Part shown: positions 16,772-25,737 of the stretch, piece by piece
How the letters are laid out: each line of letters begins with the position of its first letter
Numbering within the stretch: position 1 is the first letter of the stretch
From: Streptomyces verrucosisporus
Lineage (GTDB): Bacteria > Actinomycetota > Actinomycetes > Streptomycetales > Streptomycetaceae
Direction: 5' to 3'
DNA length: 64,000 nucleotides
NCBI RefSeq assembly: GCF_017114865.1
Contig: NZ_JADEYH010000007.1
Coordinates: 140,315-204,314, forward strand
Notes under the pieces: generated by a model
Database searches by the model: none
What the model was told of the DNA's origin: nothing
The model's input: only the letters and a program-made list of their open reading frames with translations
Translations under genes and position numbers: made by a program

Positions 16772-17959
16772 TCACCGGAACGCGTCGACGCCGGTGAGCG
16801 CCTTGCCCAGTACCAGCTGGTGCATCTCCACCGTGCCCTCGTAGGTCAGCACCGACTCCAGGTTCGTGGCGTGCCGCATCACCGGGTACTCCAGGGAGAT
16901 CCCGTTGGCGCCCAGGATCGTGCGGGAGGTGCGGCAGATCTCGATCGCCTCGCGCACGTTGTTGAGCTTGCCGAAGCTGACCTGCTCGGGACGGAGCCTG
17001 CCCGCGTCCATCCGCCGCCCCAGGTGGTGGGCGAGCAGGACACCCTTGTGCAGTTCCAGCGCCATGTCGGCGAGCTTGGCCTGGGTGAGCTGGAAACCGC
17101 CGATCGGCCGGCCGAACTGCTCGCGGGTGCGCGAGTACTCAAGGGCCGCCTCGAAACTGGAGCGAGCCGCTCCCATCGCGCCCCAGACGATGCCGTAGCG
17201 GGCGTGGTTCAGGCAGCTCAGCGGGCCACGCAGCCCGGTGACCTCCGGCAGCACCGCGTCGGCGGGCAGCCGCACGCCGTCCATGACCAGTTCGCTGGTG
17301 ACCGAGGCGCGCAGGGACCACTTGTGCCTGATCTCGGGCGCGGAGAAGCCGGGGGTGTCGGTGGGCACGACGAAGCCGCGCACGCCCTCGTCAGTGCGGG
17401 CCCAGACGACGGCGACCGAGGCCACCGAGCCGTTGGTGATCCACATCTTGCGGCCGCTGAGCACCCAGTCGCCTCCGTCCCGCTTGGCGTGGGTGCGCAT
17501 CCCGGCCGGGTCGGAGCCGTGGTCGGGCTCGGTGAGCCCGAAGCAGCCGATGGCCTCGCCGGAGGCCATGCGCGGCAGCCACCGCTGCTTCTGCTCCTCG
17601 GAGCCGTAGCGGTGGATGGCGTACATCGCCAGCGAACCCTGCACCGAGACCAGCGAGCGGATGCCGGAGTCGGCGGCCTCCAGCTCCAGGCAGGCCAGCC
17701 CGTACTGGACGGCGGACGCGCCCGCGCAGCCGTAGCCCTGAAGCGACATGCCCAGGGCTCCGATCGAGCCGAGCTCGCGGGCCAGCTCCCGGATGCCGGG
17801 CAGCTCGCCGCGCTCGTACCACTCGGCGATGTGCGGCATCACCCGGTCGGCGGCCCAGGAGCGGACGGTGTCGCGGACCGCCCTCTCCTCGGGGGCGAGC
17901 AGATCGTCCAGGCCGAGGGGGTCGGCGGGGTCGAAGGGGGGCGGGGCGGAGCTGGACAC
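16772..17959 (-). CDS. Acyl-CoA dehydrogenase, glutaryl-CoA dehydrogenase-like
   Basis: A 395-residue protein with all family motifs: CFGLTEPDHGSDPAGM, GGDWVLSGRKMWITNGSVA, SRTREQFGRPIGGFQLTQAK and a C-terminal LTYEGTVEMHQLVLGKALTG. The YEGT motif keeps the catalytic glutamate, unlike the dehydrogenase at 8557. An arginine in the substrate loop and the overall pattern favour the glutaryl-CoA group, which oxidises and decarboxylates glutaryl-CoA to crotonyl-CoA in lysine and tryptophan breakdown. No transcriptional partner is obvious. Cytosolic flavoprotein. Confidence 0.93.
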   Translation of the reverse strand: MSSSAPPPFDPADPLGLDDLLAPEERAVRDTVRSWAADRVMPHIAEWYERGELPGIRELARELGSIGALGMSLQGYGCAGASAVQYGLACLELEAADSGIRSLVSVQGSLAMYAIHRYGSEEQKQRWLPRMASGEAIGCFGLTEPDHGSDPAGMRTHAKRDGGDWVLSGRKMWITNGSVASVAVVWARTDEGVRGFVVPTDTPGFSAPEIRHKWSLRASVTSELVMDGVRLPADAVLPEVTGLRGPLSCLNHARYGIVWGAMGAARSSFEAALEYSRTREQFGRPIGGFQLTQAKLADMALELHKGVLLAHHLGRRMDAGRLRPEQVSFGKLNNVREAIEICRTSRTILGANGISLEYPVMRHATNLESVLTYEGTVEMHQLVLGKALTGVDAFR

Positions 17960-18000
17960 GGTGGCCTCCGGCTGGGGATCTTCGAGGGTCGCGCCCGACG

Positions 18001-19827
18001 TTACGGCCGGGTAATCCCGCTGGACAAGAGGGGGCCGCCCGGCTGTCCGGGCAGCTCGGCGGGGCCGGGGGACGCACAGGCCCGTGCCGGGGCGGCGCCG
18101 TCCCGGTCCGTCCGGTCCGGCTCCTTCGCCGGCCTCTCCCCGGAGCCCTCGTCCGGGCCCCTGCCCTGCTCCTGAGCCCGGTCCTGAGCCCGGTCCCTGT
18201 CCTGGGCCTTGTCCAGGCCCCCGTCCTGTCCCGGGGCGCCCATCGCGCGCGGCAGCCGCAGCGCGGCCAGCGCGCCGAGCAGCAGAAGGCCCGCGCTGAC
18301 CAGCAGCGCCACGTGCAGTCCGTGGACGAACGACTCCCGCGCCGCCTCGCGCAGTGCCCGGCCGGCCGGCCCGCCGAGCCGTTCGGCGACCTCGTACGCC
18401 GCGCCCAGCGAGTGGACGGCGTCCTCCCCGGCCGCCTCCGGCACACCGGTCGCCCCCCGCACCCCGGGTGCGTAGGCGGCGTTCATGACGGTGCCCAGGA
18501 CCGCGATGCCCATCCCCGCGCCGAGCTGGTAGGCGGTCTCGCCGATCGCCGCGGCGCCGCCCGCCTGGTGGGCCGGGGCCTCGCTGAGCATCGACTCGTA
18601 CGCGCCGAACAGCGTCGTCTCCAGTCCGAAGCCCAGCACGACGAAGCCGCAGACGAGCAGGGCGGGCTCGTCCCGCAGGCCGACGCCGGTCAGCGCCAGC
18701 ACCGCGGCGGCGGTGAGCAGGAAGCCGGTCAGCACCATGAGGCGCGGCCCCAGCCGGCGCAGCATCCGGGAGCCGGCCAGCCCGGCGGCGATCGCGGCGA
18801 GGCTGAGCGGCAGCAGCCGCAGCCCGGTCTGCAGGGGGGTGAGCCCGAGGACCAGCTGGAGGTACTGGGCCGCGATCAGCGCCAGCCCCACCAGCGCCAG
18901 CACCGTCAGCACGATGCAGGCCACCGCCGTGCCGAAGGCGGGGCGGGCCAGGGTCGCGCAGTCCACCAGAGGGTGGCGGCGGCGCAGCTGGCGGCGTACG
19001 AAGAGGGCGAGCAGGGCCGCGCCCAGCACCAGCGGCACCAGCGTGCCCGGGTGGAGCGCCTCACCTCCGCCCGCCCGCTTCACGCCCAGGATCAGCGCCC
19101 CCAGCCCGGCGGCGGCCACCAGGGCGCCGACCACGTCCCAGGGGCCGTCGCGGTCGCCGGTGGACTCCGGCAGCAGGCGGCGTCCGAGCGGGATGCACAG
19201 CAGCATCAGCGGGATGTTGACCAGGAAGACCGAGCCCCACCAGAAGTGCTCCAGCAGGAGGCCGCCGACCAGCGGTCCCACCGCGGCGCCGACCGCGGCG
19301 ACCGCGCTCCACACGCCGATGGCCAGCGCCCGCTCACGGCGGTCCGGGAAGACCTGGCGCAGTATCGACAGGGTCGCGGGCATGATCATCGCGCCGCCGA
19401 TCCCCAGCAGGGCGCGCGCCGCGATCAGCACCTCGGGGGTGTGCGCGTACGCCGCCAGCGCCGAGGCCGCGCCGAAGACGGCGTAGCCGCACAGCAGCAC
19501 CCTGCGCCGCCCGACCCGGTCGCCGAGGGTGCCGAAGAGGATCAGCAGGGAGGCGCAGACCAGCGGGTAGGCGTCGACGATCCACAGCAGCTCGATGGCG
19601 CCCGGCCGCAGTGCCTGGGAGACCGCGGGGACGGCGACGTGCAGCACCGTCGCGTCGACGGCCACCAGGAGCAGGCTGGCGCACAGCACGACCAGCACGG
19701 TCCAGCGGCTCGCGCCGCCGCCCGGTTCGGGGGAACCGCCGCCGGGGCCGGCCGTTCCCGTCCGTCGCGGTCTCTGCCGGGGGACGTCCGCCGCCCTGGT
19801 GGCTCCGGCCGTGGTCGTCCCGGACAT
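18001..19827 (-). CDS. MFS drug exporter, DHA2 (EmrB/QacA) family
   Basis: A 608-residue protein with 14 predicted membrane segments. ATG 19827 has a strong AGGAGGT site. Segment 1 is VLVVLCASLLLVAVDATVLH, containing the family VD-T motif. The loop GDRVGRRRVLL is the MFS motif A. Segment 5 has the antiporter-type AVGAAVGPLVGGLL. The C-terminus is an unusual hydrophilic tail of about 80 residues with repeating DRAQD/RAQE elements. It likely exports drugs or secondary metabolites by proton antiport; substrate unknown. No repressor gene is adjacent. Confidence 0.95.
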   Translation of the reverse strand: MSGTTTAGATRAADVPRQRPRRTGTAGPGGGSPEPGGGASRWTVLVVLCASLLLVAVDATVLHVAVPAVSQALRPGAIELLWIVDAYPLVCASLLILFGTLGDRVGRRRVLLCGYAVFGAASALAAYAHTPEVLIAARALLGIGGAMIMPATLSILRQVFPDRRERALAIGVWSAVAAVGAAVGPLVGGLLLEHFWWGSVFLVNIPLMLLCIPLGRRLLPESTGDRDGPWDVVGALVAAAGLGALILGVKRAGGGEALHPGTLVPLVLGAALLALFVRRQLRRRHPLVDCATLARPAFGTAVACIVLTVLALVGLALIAAQYLQLVLGLTPLQTGLRLLPLSLAAIAAGLAGSRMLRRLGPRLMVLTGFLLTAAAVLALTGVGLRDEPALLVCGFVVLGFGLETTLFGAYESMLSEAPAHQAGGAAAIGETAYQLGAGMGIAVLGTVMNAAYAPGVRGATGVPEAAGEDAVHSLGAAYEVAERLGGPAGRALREAARESFVHGLHVALLVSAGLLLLGALAALRLPRAMGAPGQDGGLDKAQDRDRAQDRAQEQGRGPDEGSGERPAKEPDRTDRDGAAPARACASPGPAELPGQPGGPLLSSGITRP

Positions 19828-20008
19828 GTACGCACCTCCTGTAGCGCTCGCACCGCCGCCGGGGGGAATGCCGGGACGCCGGGGGAGCGTCCGGCCCGGT
19901 GTGGAGGGTCGAGTAGTGCGTCAGCGTACGCGAGTCCTCCGGACGGTCACGTGGCGCGCCTCACGTTGACGCCGGTCCGAAACTCACCTCATCACTTCGC
20001 CTCGGCCC

Positions 20009-20014
20009 TATAGC
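20009..20014 (+). promoter_or_regulatory. -10 element of a probably leaderless transcript
   Basis: TATAGC lies 11 bp before the GTG at 20025, with no ribosome site between. This predicts transcription starting at or within a few bases of the start codon. Confidence 0.5.
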
Positions 20015-20024
20015 CTCCTCGTTC

Positions 20025-21281
20025 GTGCCCGCAAGCGATCTGCTGCCCTCCTCTCCCCCGCCGAGAGGGTCCGAGAACCCGCCGCACGGCCCGCCGGCGG
20101 CCGTCATCGGCCGCCAGCCCGGCCCCTGCCGTGCGGTTCCGGCACCGCCCGTGCGGAACGCGCCACCCGTGCGGAACGCCGGCCGGGCCCTGCGGTACGC
20201 GGCGCCCGCGCTGCTGGTCTACGCCGGGGTGCGGGCGCTGGGCCTGCTGGTGCTGGCCGGGTGGGCGGCGGCGGAGGGCGAGAGCGCGCACACACTGCTG
20301 TCCGCGCGCTGGGACTCCTTGTGGTACGCCCGGATAGCCGAGGACGGCTACGGCTACACCGCCCGCCTGCCGGACGGCGGTACCCATCCCGACCTGGCCT
20401 TCTTCCCGCTGCTGCCCGCCCTGGAGCGGGCCCTGTCCGCTCTGTCGGCGCTGAGCGTGCCCGACGCCGGTCTGGCCGTCAGCGCCGTCTCCTCGCTGTC
20501 CGCCGCCGCCGCGCTGTTCGCGATCGGCGACCGCCTCCACGGCGGACGCGCCGGCGTCACGCTCGTCGTGCTGTGGGCCGCGCTGCCCGTCGGGATCGTG
20601 CAGTCGATGGCCTACAGCGAGTCGCTGTTCACGGCCCTGGCCGCCTGGGCGGTGTACGCCGTACTGACCGGCCGGTGGGTGTGGGCGGGCACGCTGGCGG
20701 CCTTCGCCGGGCTGACCCGCCCGGTGGGGGCCGCGGTGGTCGCGGCGGTGTGGCTGGCCGCCGCCGAGCGGTTCCACCGCGAGCGGCGGTGGGAGCCGCG
20801 TATGGCGGCCGGGGTGCTCATCGCCCCGCTGGGCTGGTCCGGTTACGTGGGCTGGGTGGGGCTGCGGACCGGCAGCCCGGTCGGCTACCTCGACGTGCAG
20901 GGGCAGTGGGGCAACGGCTTCGACGGCGGGCTGGCCTTCGCCGCGTTCATCGGGGAGCACCTCACCGGATCGGTGATCGGCGGTGTGGGGCTGCTCGCCG
21001 GGGTGGCCCTGGTGGTGTGGCTGTACGTGCTGTGCGTGCGGCAGGGGCAGCCGCCGCCGCTGCTGGCGTACGCGGGGACCGTCGTGGTGCTCGCGCTGTG
21101 CGCCAAGGGGTACTTCGGCTCCAAGCCGCGGCTGCTGCTGCCGGCCTTCCCGCTGTTACTGCCCGTCGCGGCCGCCCTGGCGCGGTGGCGTACGGCCGCC
21201 TCGGCGGCGGTCCTGACCCTGGCGGCGTTCGGCGCCGCGGTGTACGGGGCGGTGTGGCTGCACGGCTCCGGCCCGCCCTGA
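20025..21281 (+). CDS. Integral-membrane GT-C mannosyltransferase, PIG-V-like
   Basis: A 418-residue protein. After a Pro-rich cytosolic N-terminus (about 55 residues) come 9-10 hydrophobic segments. The first outer loop has SARWDSLWYARIAEDGYGY, the acidic motif of the PIG-V/GT-C fold. The segment MAYSESLFTALAAWAVYAVL and FAGLTRPVGA are typical of bacterial polyprenyl-phosphate-mannose-dependent transferases. It probably adds mannose to a secreted or membrane acceptor outside the membrane. The GTG start looks leaderless; a later start in the Pro-rich part is possible. The downstream PAP2 phosphatase may act on the same lipid carriers. Confidence 0.87.
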   Translation: MPASDLLPSSPPPRGSENPPHGPPAAVIGRQPGPCRAVPAPPVRNAPPVRNAGRALRYAAPALLVYAGVRALGLLVLAGWAAAEGESAHTLLSARWDSLWYARIAEDGYGYTARLPDGGTHPDLAFFPLLPALERALSALSALSVPDAGLAVSAVSSLSAAAALFAIGDRLHGGRAGVTLVVLWAALPVGIVQSMAYSESLFTALAAWAVYAVLTGRWVWAGTLAAFAGLTRPVGAAVVAAVWLAAAERFHRERRWEPRMAAGVLIAPLGWSGYVGWVGLRTGSPVGYLDVQGQWGNGFDGGLAFAAFIGEHLTGSVIGGVGLLAGVALVVWLYVLCVRQGQPPPLLAYAGTVVVLALCAKGYFGSKPRLLLPAFPLLLPVAAALARWRTAASAAVLTLAAFGAAVYGAVWLHGSGPP

Positions 21282-21520
21282 CCCGCCCCGGCACGGTCCG
21301 GCGGCGCACCGGTTAACGGCCGGTGGACCATACCCGTCCTCGGGGAAAAAGAACACACGGCGCAACTTCGATAACAGCTCCGGGGCGCGCCGGTCGGAAA
21401 ATCCGCCGACTTCTCCCGGACGTGGGAAAACGGCCTCTCCGCGTACGAATGGAAGCCCGTTGCACATCACATAGGCATTACGAAGCAGGTGGCCGGTTCG
21501 GTGCCGCCGGTCACCGCCTG

Positions 21521-21526
21521 TAATCT
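21521..21526 (+). promoter_or_regulatory. -10 element of the PAP2 gene, probably leaderless
   Basis: TAATCT is 8 bp before GTG 21534 and no ribosome site fits between them. Confidence 0.5.
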
Positions 21527-21533
21527 CGTTGGA

Positions 21534-22601
21534 GTGCGTACCGACCGGATCTTCGCCCGCCTGGAACAGGAGCCAGCGCGGCCGCTCACCCCTCCACCGG
21601 GGATGAGCGGCACCCGCAGGGCGCTCTTCCTCACCACGCTGGGCCTCTACGCGGCCATCGTGGCGGCGGTGCTGACCACCTCCCGGCTGGTCCGGCTGGA
21701 CTGGCAGGTCATGCTCTTCCGCCCTTACAAGCAGTGGCCGGAACTCCACGCCTTCCTCGACTACTTCGTGGTCCTGGGCCAGCGCGGCCCCACCGCGGTG
21801 CTGGTCGCCGCCTGGCTCGGCTGGCGCTCCTGGCGGCAGCGGACGCTGCGCCCGCTGCTGGCCCTGGGCACCTCCCTGCTGTTGCTGAACGTGACGGTGG
21901 GGGCGGCGAAACTCGGCATGGGGCGCGAGGGTCCGCACTACGCGAACCGCATAGGCGCCAACGAGATGTTCCTGACGGGGGACATATTCCCCTCCGGCCA
22001 CACGGCGAACGCGGTGGTCACCTGGGGAATCCTGGCCTATCTGGCCACCACGCCGCGGGCCCGGCGCCGGCTGTCGGTCGTCGCGGCGGTCTTCGCACTC
22101 GGCGTCGGCACCACCACCGTCTACATCGGCACCCACTGGGTCAGCGACGTGCTCCTGGGCTGGGCCTCGGGGTTGCTCATCCTGCTGGCGCTGCCCTGGT
22201 TCGAGCCCCTCATCGCCCGCGCGGAGGCGTATCTGCTGGGCCACTGGTACCGCTTCCGGGAAGGTGTCGCGCCCCTGTCGGCGCGTCTGCGCCCCGCCGG
22301 GGCCCGCGTCCCGGCGATCACCGTCCGGCCCGGCGCGGGCGGGGTGTATCCGGCCTCCAGGCCGGCACCGGTCCTGTCCGAAACGGTGCCGGCGGACGCG
22401 GCGCTGTGCGAAGCGGCGCTGTCCGCCGAACCGCCCGCCGACCTGCCGCCCCGGGCCGGGGAGCCGCGCACCCACCACCCCGTTCACGCGCGGCAGCACG
22501 CGGCCCGCTCGGAGCGCTCCCCCGTCACCCCCGCCGGCAGCCGCCGGCCTTACGGCGAGCGCACGGTGTCGCGGACCGCGCCGATGGGACCACGCAAGTG
22601 A
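21534..22601 (+). CDS. PAP2-superfamily membrane phosphatase
   Basis: A 355-residue protein with five to six membrane helices and a long Pro/Ala/Arg-rich C-terminal tail (from about residue 240). The phosphatase motifs are KLGMGREGP (126-134), PSGH (153-156, H156 general acid) and the GTHWVSDVLLG segment (H201 nucleophile, D205). Family members remove phosphate from undecaprenyl pyrophosphate, phosphatidic acid or similar lipids at the outer membrane face. It follows the mannosyltransferase by 252 bp with its own promoter. GTG 21534 is preferred over 21489 because the -10 element overlaps the longer version. Confidence 0.9.
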   Translation: MRTDRIFARLEQEPARPLTPPPGMSGTRRALFLTTLGLYAAIVAAVLTTSRLVRLDWQVMLFRPYKQWPELHAFLDYFVVLGQRGPTAVLVAAWLGWRSWRQRTLRPLLALGTSLLLLNVTVGAAKLGMGREGPHYANRIGANEMFLTGDIFPSGHTANAVVTWGILAYLATTPRARRRLSVVAAVFALGVGTTTVYIGTHWVSDVLLGWASGLLILLALPWFEPLIARAEAYLLGHWYRFREGVAPLSARLRPAGARVPAITVRPGAGGVYPASRPAPVLSETVPADAALCEAALSAEPPADLPPRAGEPRTHHPVHARQHAARSERSPVTPAGSRRPYGERTVSRTAPMGPRK

Positions 22602-22673
22602 CGGCGCCGTAGCGCCGGTCCGGCTCCTCGGGGCGGGACGGTACGCACCCTTCTCCCTCCCCGCGGAACCCGG

Positions 22674-22727
22674 CGCACGCGATGGCCCCGTCCCCCTCGG
22701 CCGAGGGGGACGGGGCCATCGCGTGCG
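22674..22727. terminator. 54-bp perfect palindrome, bidirectional terminator
   Basis: Two 27-bp arms (22674-22700 and 22701-22727) are exact reverse complements with no spacer. It lies between the convergent PAP2 and I78 genes and directly touches the stop codon of the latter. Confidence 0.85.
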
Positions 22728-22994
22728 TCAGCCCTTCCAGCAGCGGACCACCGAGCCGTCCTCCACCGTGAAGTTCAGCCGTCCCGACAGGTACTCCATG
22801 GTGATGACCGCGTCCGGCGGAAGGGACCGCACGGTGGTCCAGCCGCGTTCGCGGGCCCGCCGCTCGGCGGTGGCCACGTCGAGTCCGACGTAGGTGTCGG
22901 GGTCGTCGTCCGGTGTCTGCGGATTCACGGGTGCCGGTGCCATGGCAGCACCGTACGTCGTCGGCGGTAGGGCCGGAAGTTCCGGCCGGATCAT
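22728..22994 (-). CDS. I78-family peptidase inhibitor-like protein
   Basis: An 88-residue protein, or 71 if translation starts at ATG 22943. The core TYVGLDVATAERRARERGWT followed by an ITMEYLSGRLNFTVEDG segment and VVRCW matches the potato-inhibitor-like I78 fold, in which a loop before the RLN strand contacts the protease. No signal peptide is evident, so a role against an intracellular protease is more likely than against the secreted proteases nearby. Neither start has a clear ribosome site. Confidence 0.8.
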   Translation of the reverse strand: MIRPELPALPPTTYGAAMAPAPVNPQTPDDDPDTYVGLDVATAERRARERGWTTVRSLPPDAVITMEYLSGRLNFTVEDGSVVRCWKG

Positions 22995-23204
22995 GGCGGC
23001 GTCACATCTGTGTCACAACTCCCCGTGACGCGGGCGCCGTCCGGCCGTGCCGTTCGCACGGCCCGCGCACACCGCTCCCGATTCCGCCCGCCCCGTTCTC
23101 CGGGCGCCTTGTGAGGGGCTTTCCGCGGGAATCCCGCGGCCCACCCCGCGGAAGACCGGAAGAGGAATTCAAAAAGCCTCTCAATTCCCCTGGAAAACAG
23201 GCAT

Positions 23205-23229
23205 GTTTACGGAAATCCTCTCGCGGTAT
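23205..23229 (+). promoter_or_regulatory. Stress-sigma-type promoter of the gas-vesicle cluster
   Basis: GTTT (23205-23208), 15 bp, then CGGTAT (23224-23229) fits the streptomycete sigma-B-type pattern GNNT-N14-16-GGGTAY in all but one base. It lies 21 bp before the gvpO start. Confidence 0.55.
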
Positions 23230-23249
23230 CCGGGGTTGAGAGGAGCCCC

Positions 23250-23573
23250 ATGACAGAGAAGAAGACAAGCGACGACAGCAAGCGGACGGCGAAGGACGAA
23301 GGCCGCCCCATACCGCTCGGCGAGGCGATGCGCACGGCCCGGGCGGAGTTCACCGACCTCACCGGCCTGCACGCCGAGAGCGTCTCCCGATTCGAACGGA
23401 CCGGGGACGGCTGGGCCCTGGAGGTGGAGGTCATGGAACTCGAGCGGGTTCCGGACACGATGAGCCTGATGGCCTCGTACGAGGTGACCCTCGACGAGGC
23501 CGGCCACCTCACCGGTTACCGCCGCGTCCGCCGTTATGAGCGCGGCCGGGCCGATTCGTCCCGCCGCGGCTGA
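23250..23573 (+). CDS. gvpO: Gas vesicle protein GvpO
   Basis: A 107-residue protein; ATG 23250 follows GAGAGGAG. The charged N-terminus is followed by the GvpO domain: [40 protein letters not shown] and [20 protein letters not shown]. GvpO is needed in halophilic archaea for vesicle formation or stability; its mechanism is unclear. It is the first gene of a six-gene same-strand cluster whose genes are spaced by at most 35 bp. Confidence 0.95.
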   Translation: MTEKKTSDDSKRTAKDEGRPIPLGEAMRTARAEFTDLTGLHAESVSRFERTGDGWALEVEVMELERVPDTMSLMASYEVTLDEAGHLTGYRRVRRYERGRADSSRRG

Positions 23574-23607
23574 GAGCTGCGACACCCGAGAGGAGTGGCT
23601 CCGTACT

Positions 23608-24033
23608 ATGACTACGGCAGTTCCCGCACAGCGTTCCACCGGAGGTGGGGGCGGCAGCAGCGGCCTCTACGACGTTCTGGAACTCATCCTGGACCGCGGA
23701 CTGGTGATCGACGCGTTCGTCCGCGTCTCGCTGGTCGGCATCGAGATCCTGAAGATCGACGTACGCGTCGTGGTCGCCAGCGTCGACACGTATCTGCGTT
23801 TCGCCGAGGCGTGCAACCGCCTCGACCTGGAATCCGGGCCCAGGAAGTCGCCCGGTCTGCCCGAGGTGCTGGAGAACGCCACCGAGAGCGGCGCCAGCAG
23901 CAAGACCAAGGGCGCCCTGGCCGGGGCCGCCGAGAGCATATCCGACGCCTTCCGCCAGGGCGGTTCCGACGAGGAGGAGTCGGCACCCCGCAGGCGCCGG
24001 GCCTCCGCCCGCCGCAAGGAGGAGACCGAGTGA
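23608..24033 (+). CDS. gvpA: Major gas vesicle structural protein GvpA
   Basis: A 141-residue protein. Residues 18-80 are the GvpA shell domain: [40 protein letters not shown], then [15 protein letters not shown]. The shell normally forms from this domain as ribs of a helical, gas-permeable wall. A C-terminal extension of about 60 residues ([10 protein letters not shown], then an Arg/Lys-rich end) is longer than in cyanobacterial GvpA and common in streptomycetes. Its TGA overlaps the GTG of gvpF. Confidence 0.96.
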   Translation: MTTAVPAQRSTGGGGGSSGLYDVLELILDRGLVIDAFVRVSLVGIEILKIDVRVVVASVDTYLRFAEACNRLDLESGPRKSPGLPEVLENATESGASSKTKGALAGAAESISDAFRQGGSDEEESAPRRRRASARRKEETE

Positions 24034-24797
24034 GCGTCTACGTCTACGGAATCGCGCACTCGGGCCACCCGGCGCTGCCCGAGAAGGCTCCCGGCGTAGG
24101 CCAGCCGCCGCGCGAGGTCCGGATCGTCCGTGAGGGAGACCTCGCCGCGATCGTCAGCGACTGCCCGGACGACCTGCGGCCCAAGCGCCGCGATCTCCTG
24201 GCGCACCAGCAGGTGCTGACCGAGGTCGGCGCCAGGGGACCGGTCCTGCCGCTGCGTTTCGGCAGCCTCTCCGACGACGAGGAGGCCGTGCGCGGGGTGC
24301 TCGCGGACCACGCCGCCCACTACATCCGGCAGTTGGAGGAGCTGGACGGCCGCTCCGAGTACAACGTCAAGGCCGTGCACCGCGAGGACGAGGTACTGCG
24401 CCTGGTGCTCTCGCAGGACACCGAGGCGCGGAGCCTGGCGGAGCGCAACCGCGCCGCCGGCGGCGGCTCCCAGGAGGACAAGCTGCGCCTGGGCGAGCTC
24501 GTGGCCAACGCCGTACGCGAGCGCGAGGCGGAGGACGGCCGACTGATCGAGGAGACGCTCGCGCCCCTGGCACAGCGGTACGTGCCGGGCCCGGAGGGCT
24601 CAGGCTGGCTGGCGAACCTCTCCTTCCTCCTCGGCCGCGACAGGTCCGGGGAGTTCACCGCCGCCGTCGAGGAGCTGGGACGCTCCAACCCCCACCTGGA
24701 CATCCGCGCCACGGGCCCGCTTCCGCCGTACAGCTTCGTGGGCCGGCCCGACGAGGCCGGGCGGACCGCCCAGGCCGCGGGCTCGCCCGCCGGGTGA
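24030..24797 (+). CDS. gvpF: Gas vesicle protein GvpL/GvpF
   Basis: A 255-residue protein, GTG 24030 overlapping the gvpA stop. It opens [17 protein letters not shown] and contains [17 protein letters not shown], a [20 protein letters not shown] segment and a C-terminal ferredoxin-like half ending PPYSFVG, the two-domain GvpF/L pattern. GvpF family members bind GvpA and act in assembly. In other clusters both F and L are present; only this one is seen here. Confidence 0.93.
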   Translation: MSVYVYGIAHSGHPALPEKAPGVGQPPREVRIVREGDLAAIVSDCPDDLRPKRRDLLAHQQVLTEVGARGPVLPLRFGSLSDDEEAVRGVLADHAAHYIRQLEELDGRSEYNVKAVHREDEVLRLVLSQDTEARSLAERNRAAGGGSQEDKLRLGELVANAVREREAEDGRLIEETLAPLAQRYVPGPEGSGWLANLSFLLGRDRSGEFTAAVEELGRSNPHLDIRATGPLPPYSFVGRPDEAGRTAQAAGSPAG

Positions 24798-24803
24798 GCC
24801 GGC

Positions 24804-25061
24804 ATGGGGCTGATCGGCGGGCTCCTGAAGCTGCCCGCGGCACCGTTCCACGGCGCCGGCTGGGTGCTGCGGCAGGTGGTCGCCGAGGCGGAGCGGCAGT
24901 ACTACGACCCGTCGGCGATCCAGCGTGAACTCCACGAATTGTCCAGGCAGTTGGACGAAGGCCTGATCGGCGAGGAGGAGTTCGACCGCCGGGAGGACGA
25001 ACTACTCGACCGGCTGGAGGCCGTGCAGGAGCACGGACGGCGCAACCAAGGAGACTACTGA
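24804..25061 (+). CDS. gvpG: Gas vesicle protein GvpG
   Basis: An 85-residue protein. The N-terminus GLIGGLLKLPAAPFHGAGWV and the C-terminal coiled-coil-like helix (RELHELSRQLDEGLIGEEEF) are characteristic of GvpG, an assembly factor that interacts with GvpF and GvpA. It is 6 bp from gvpF and 1 bp from the next gene. Confidence 0.95.
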   Translation: MGLIGGLLKLPAAPFHGAGWVLRQVVAEAERQYYDPSAIQRELHELSRQLDEGLIGEEEFDRREDELLDRLEAVQEHGRRNQGDY

Positions 25062-25062
25062 C

Positions 25063-25737
25063 ATGACGAACCGGTCGGCACTGGCGCTGGCCTTCGCCAC
25101 GGGCTACGTGGCGGGGCGCAGCAGGAACAAACTGCCCCTCGGCACGGGCGGGGCGCTGCTGGCCAGGCGGCTCGGGATGGACCCCGGACGCCTCGGCGAG
25201 CAGTTCAGGGAGAGGACCCCGCAGCTCGCGGAGGCCACCGGCCGGCTGCGGAACAACGTCAGGCAGGCCGGCAGGACCGCCACCGGCGTGCTGCCGACCG
25301 AACGCCTGGAAGCGCTGACCGGCGGCGTACGGGGGCAGCTCGGCAGGGCGCCGTGGAAGAGCGGCGGCAAGGACACCTCGGATGCCGAGGACGCCCAGGA
25401 CGGCTCCGGCAGCACCGGCGGCTCTGGCGCTTCGGCGAGGAAGCCGGAGGGGAAGTCCGGAAAGGACGCGAACGGCTCGCGGAGCAACGGCGGTTCGCGC
25501 AAGGAGTCCGCAGGCTCCGGTAAGTCGGCGGAGAGCGGGCAGGGCGCCTCCCGGCGTGCCCCGGCGAAGAAGACCGCGTCGCGGACCGCCAAGAAGACGG
25601 CCTCCGCCTCCCGCAAGCCGGCCGGCGCCGCCGGGAAGTCCACGGGTTCGGCGGGCAAGCAGACCGGCAAGTCGGCCGGGAGTGCCCGGAAGACCACCGG
25701 TACGGCCAAGCGCACGGGAGGCTCCGAGCGTGGCTGA
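25063..25737 (+). CDS. gvpY: Lys/Ser/Gly-rich gas-vesicle cluster protein, GvpY position
   Basis: A 224-residue protein. The first 100 residues include ALAFATGYVAGRSRNKLPLG and a short helical domain (QFRERTPQLAEATGRLRNNV). The remainder is low complexity, dominated by Lys, Ser, Gly and Ala with KKTASRTAKKTASASRK-type repeats like histone tails. It occupies the position of gvpY in Streptomyces clusters. A DNA- or membrane-associating, disordered tail is suggested; the function of the family is not established. It overlaps gvpZ by 8 bp. Confidence 0.75.
   Translation: MTNRSALALAFATGYVAGRSRNKLPLGTGGALLARRLGMDPGRLGEQFRERTPQLAEATGRLRNNVRQAGRTATGVLPTERLEALTGGVRGQLGRAPWKSGGKDTSDAEDAQDGSGSTGGSGASARKPEGKSGKDANGSRSNGGSRKESAGSGKSAESGQGASRRAPAKKTASRTAKKTASASRKPAGAAGKSTGSAGKQTGKSAGSARKTTGTAKRTGGSERG

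Noticed and set aside
22674..22727. Long palindrome considered as an attachment or transposon end
   Set aside because: No integrase, transposase or target duplication is nearby, and it lies between convergent stops like other terminators here.
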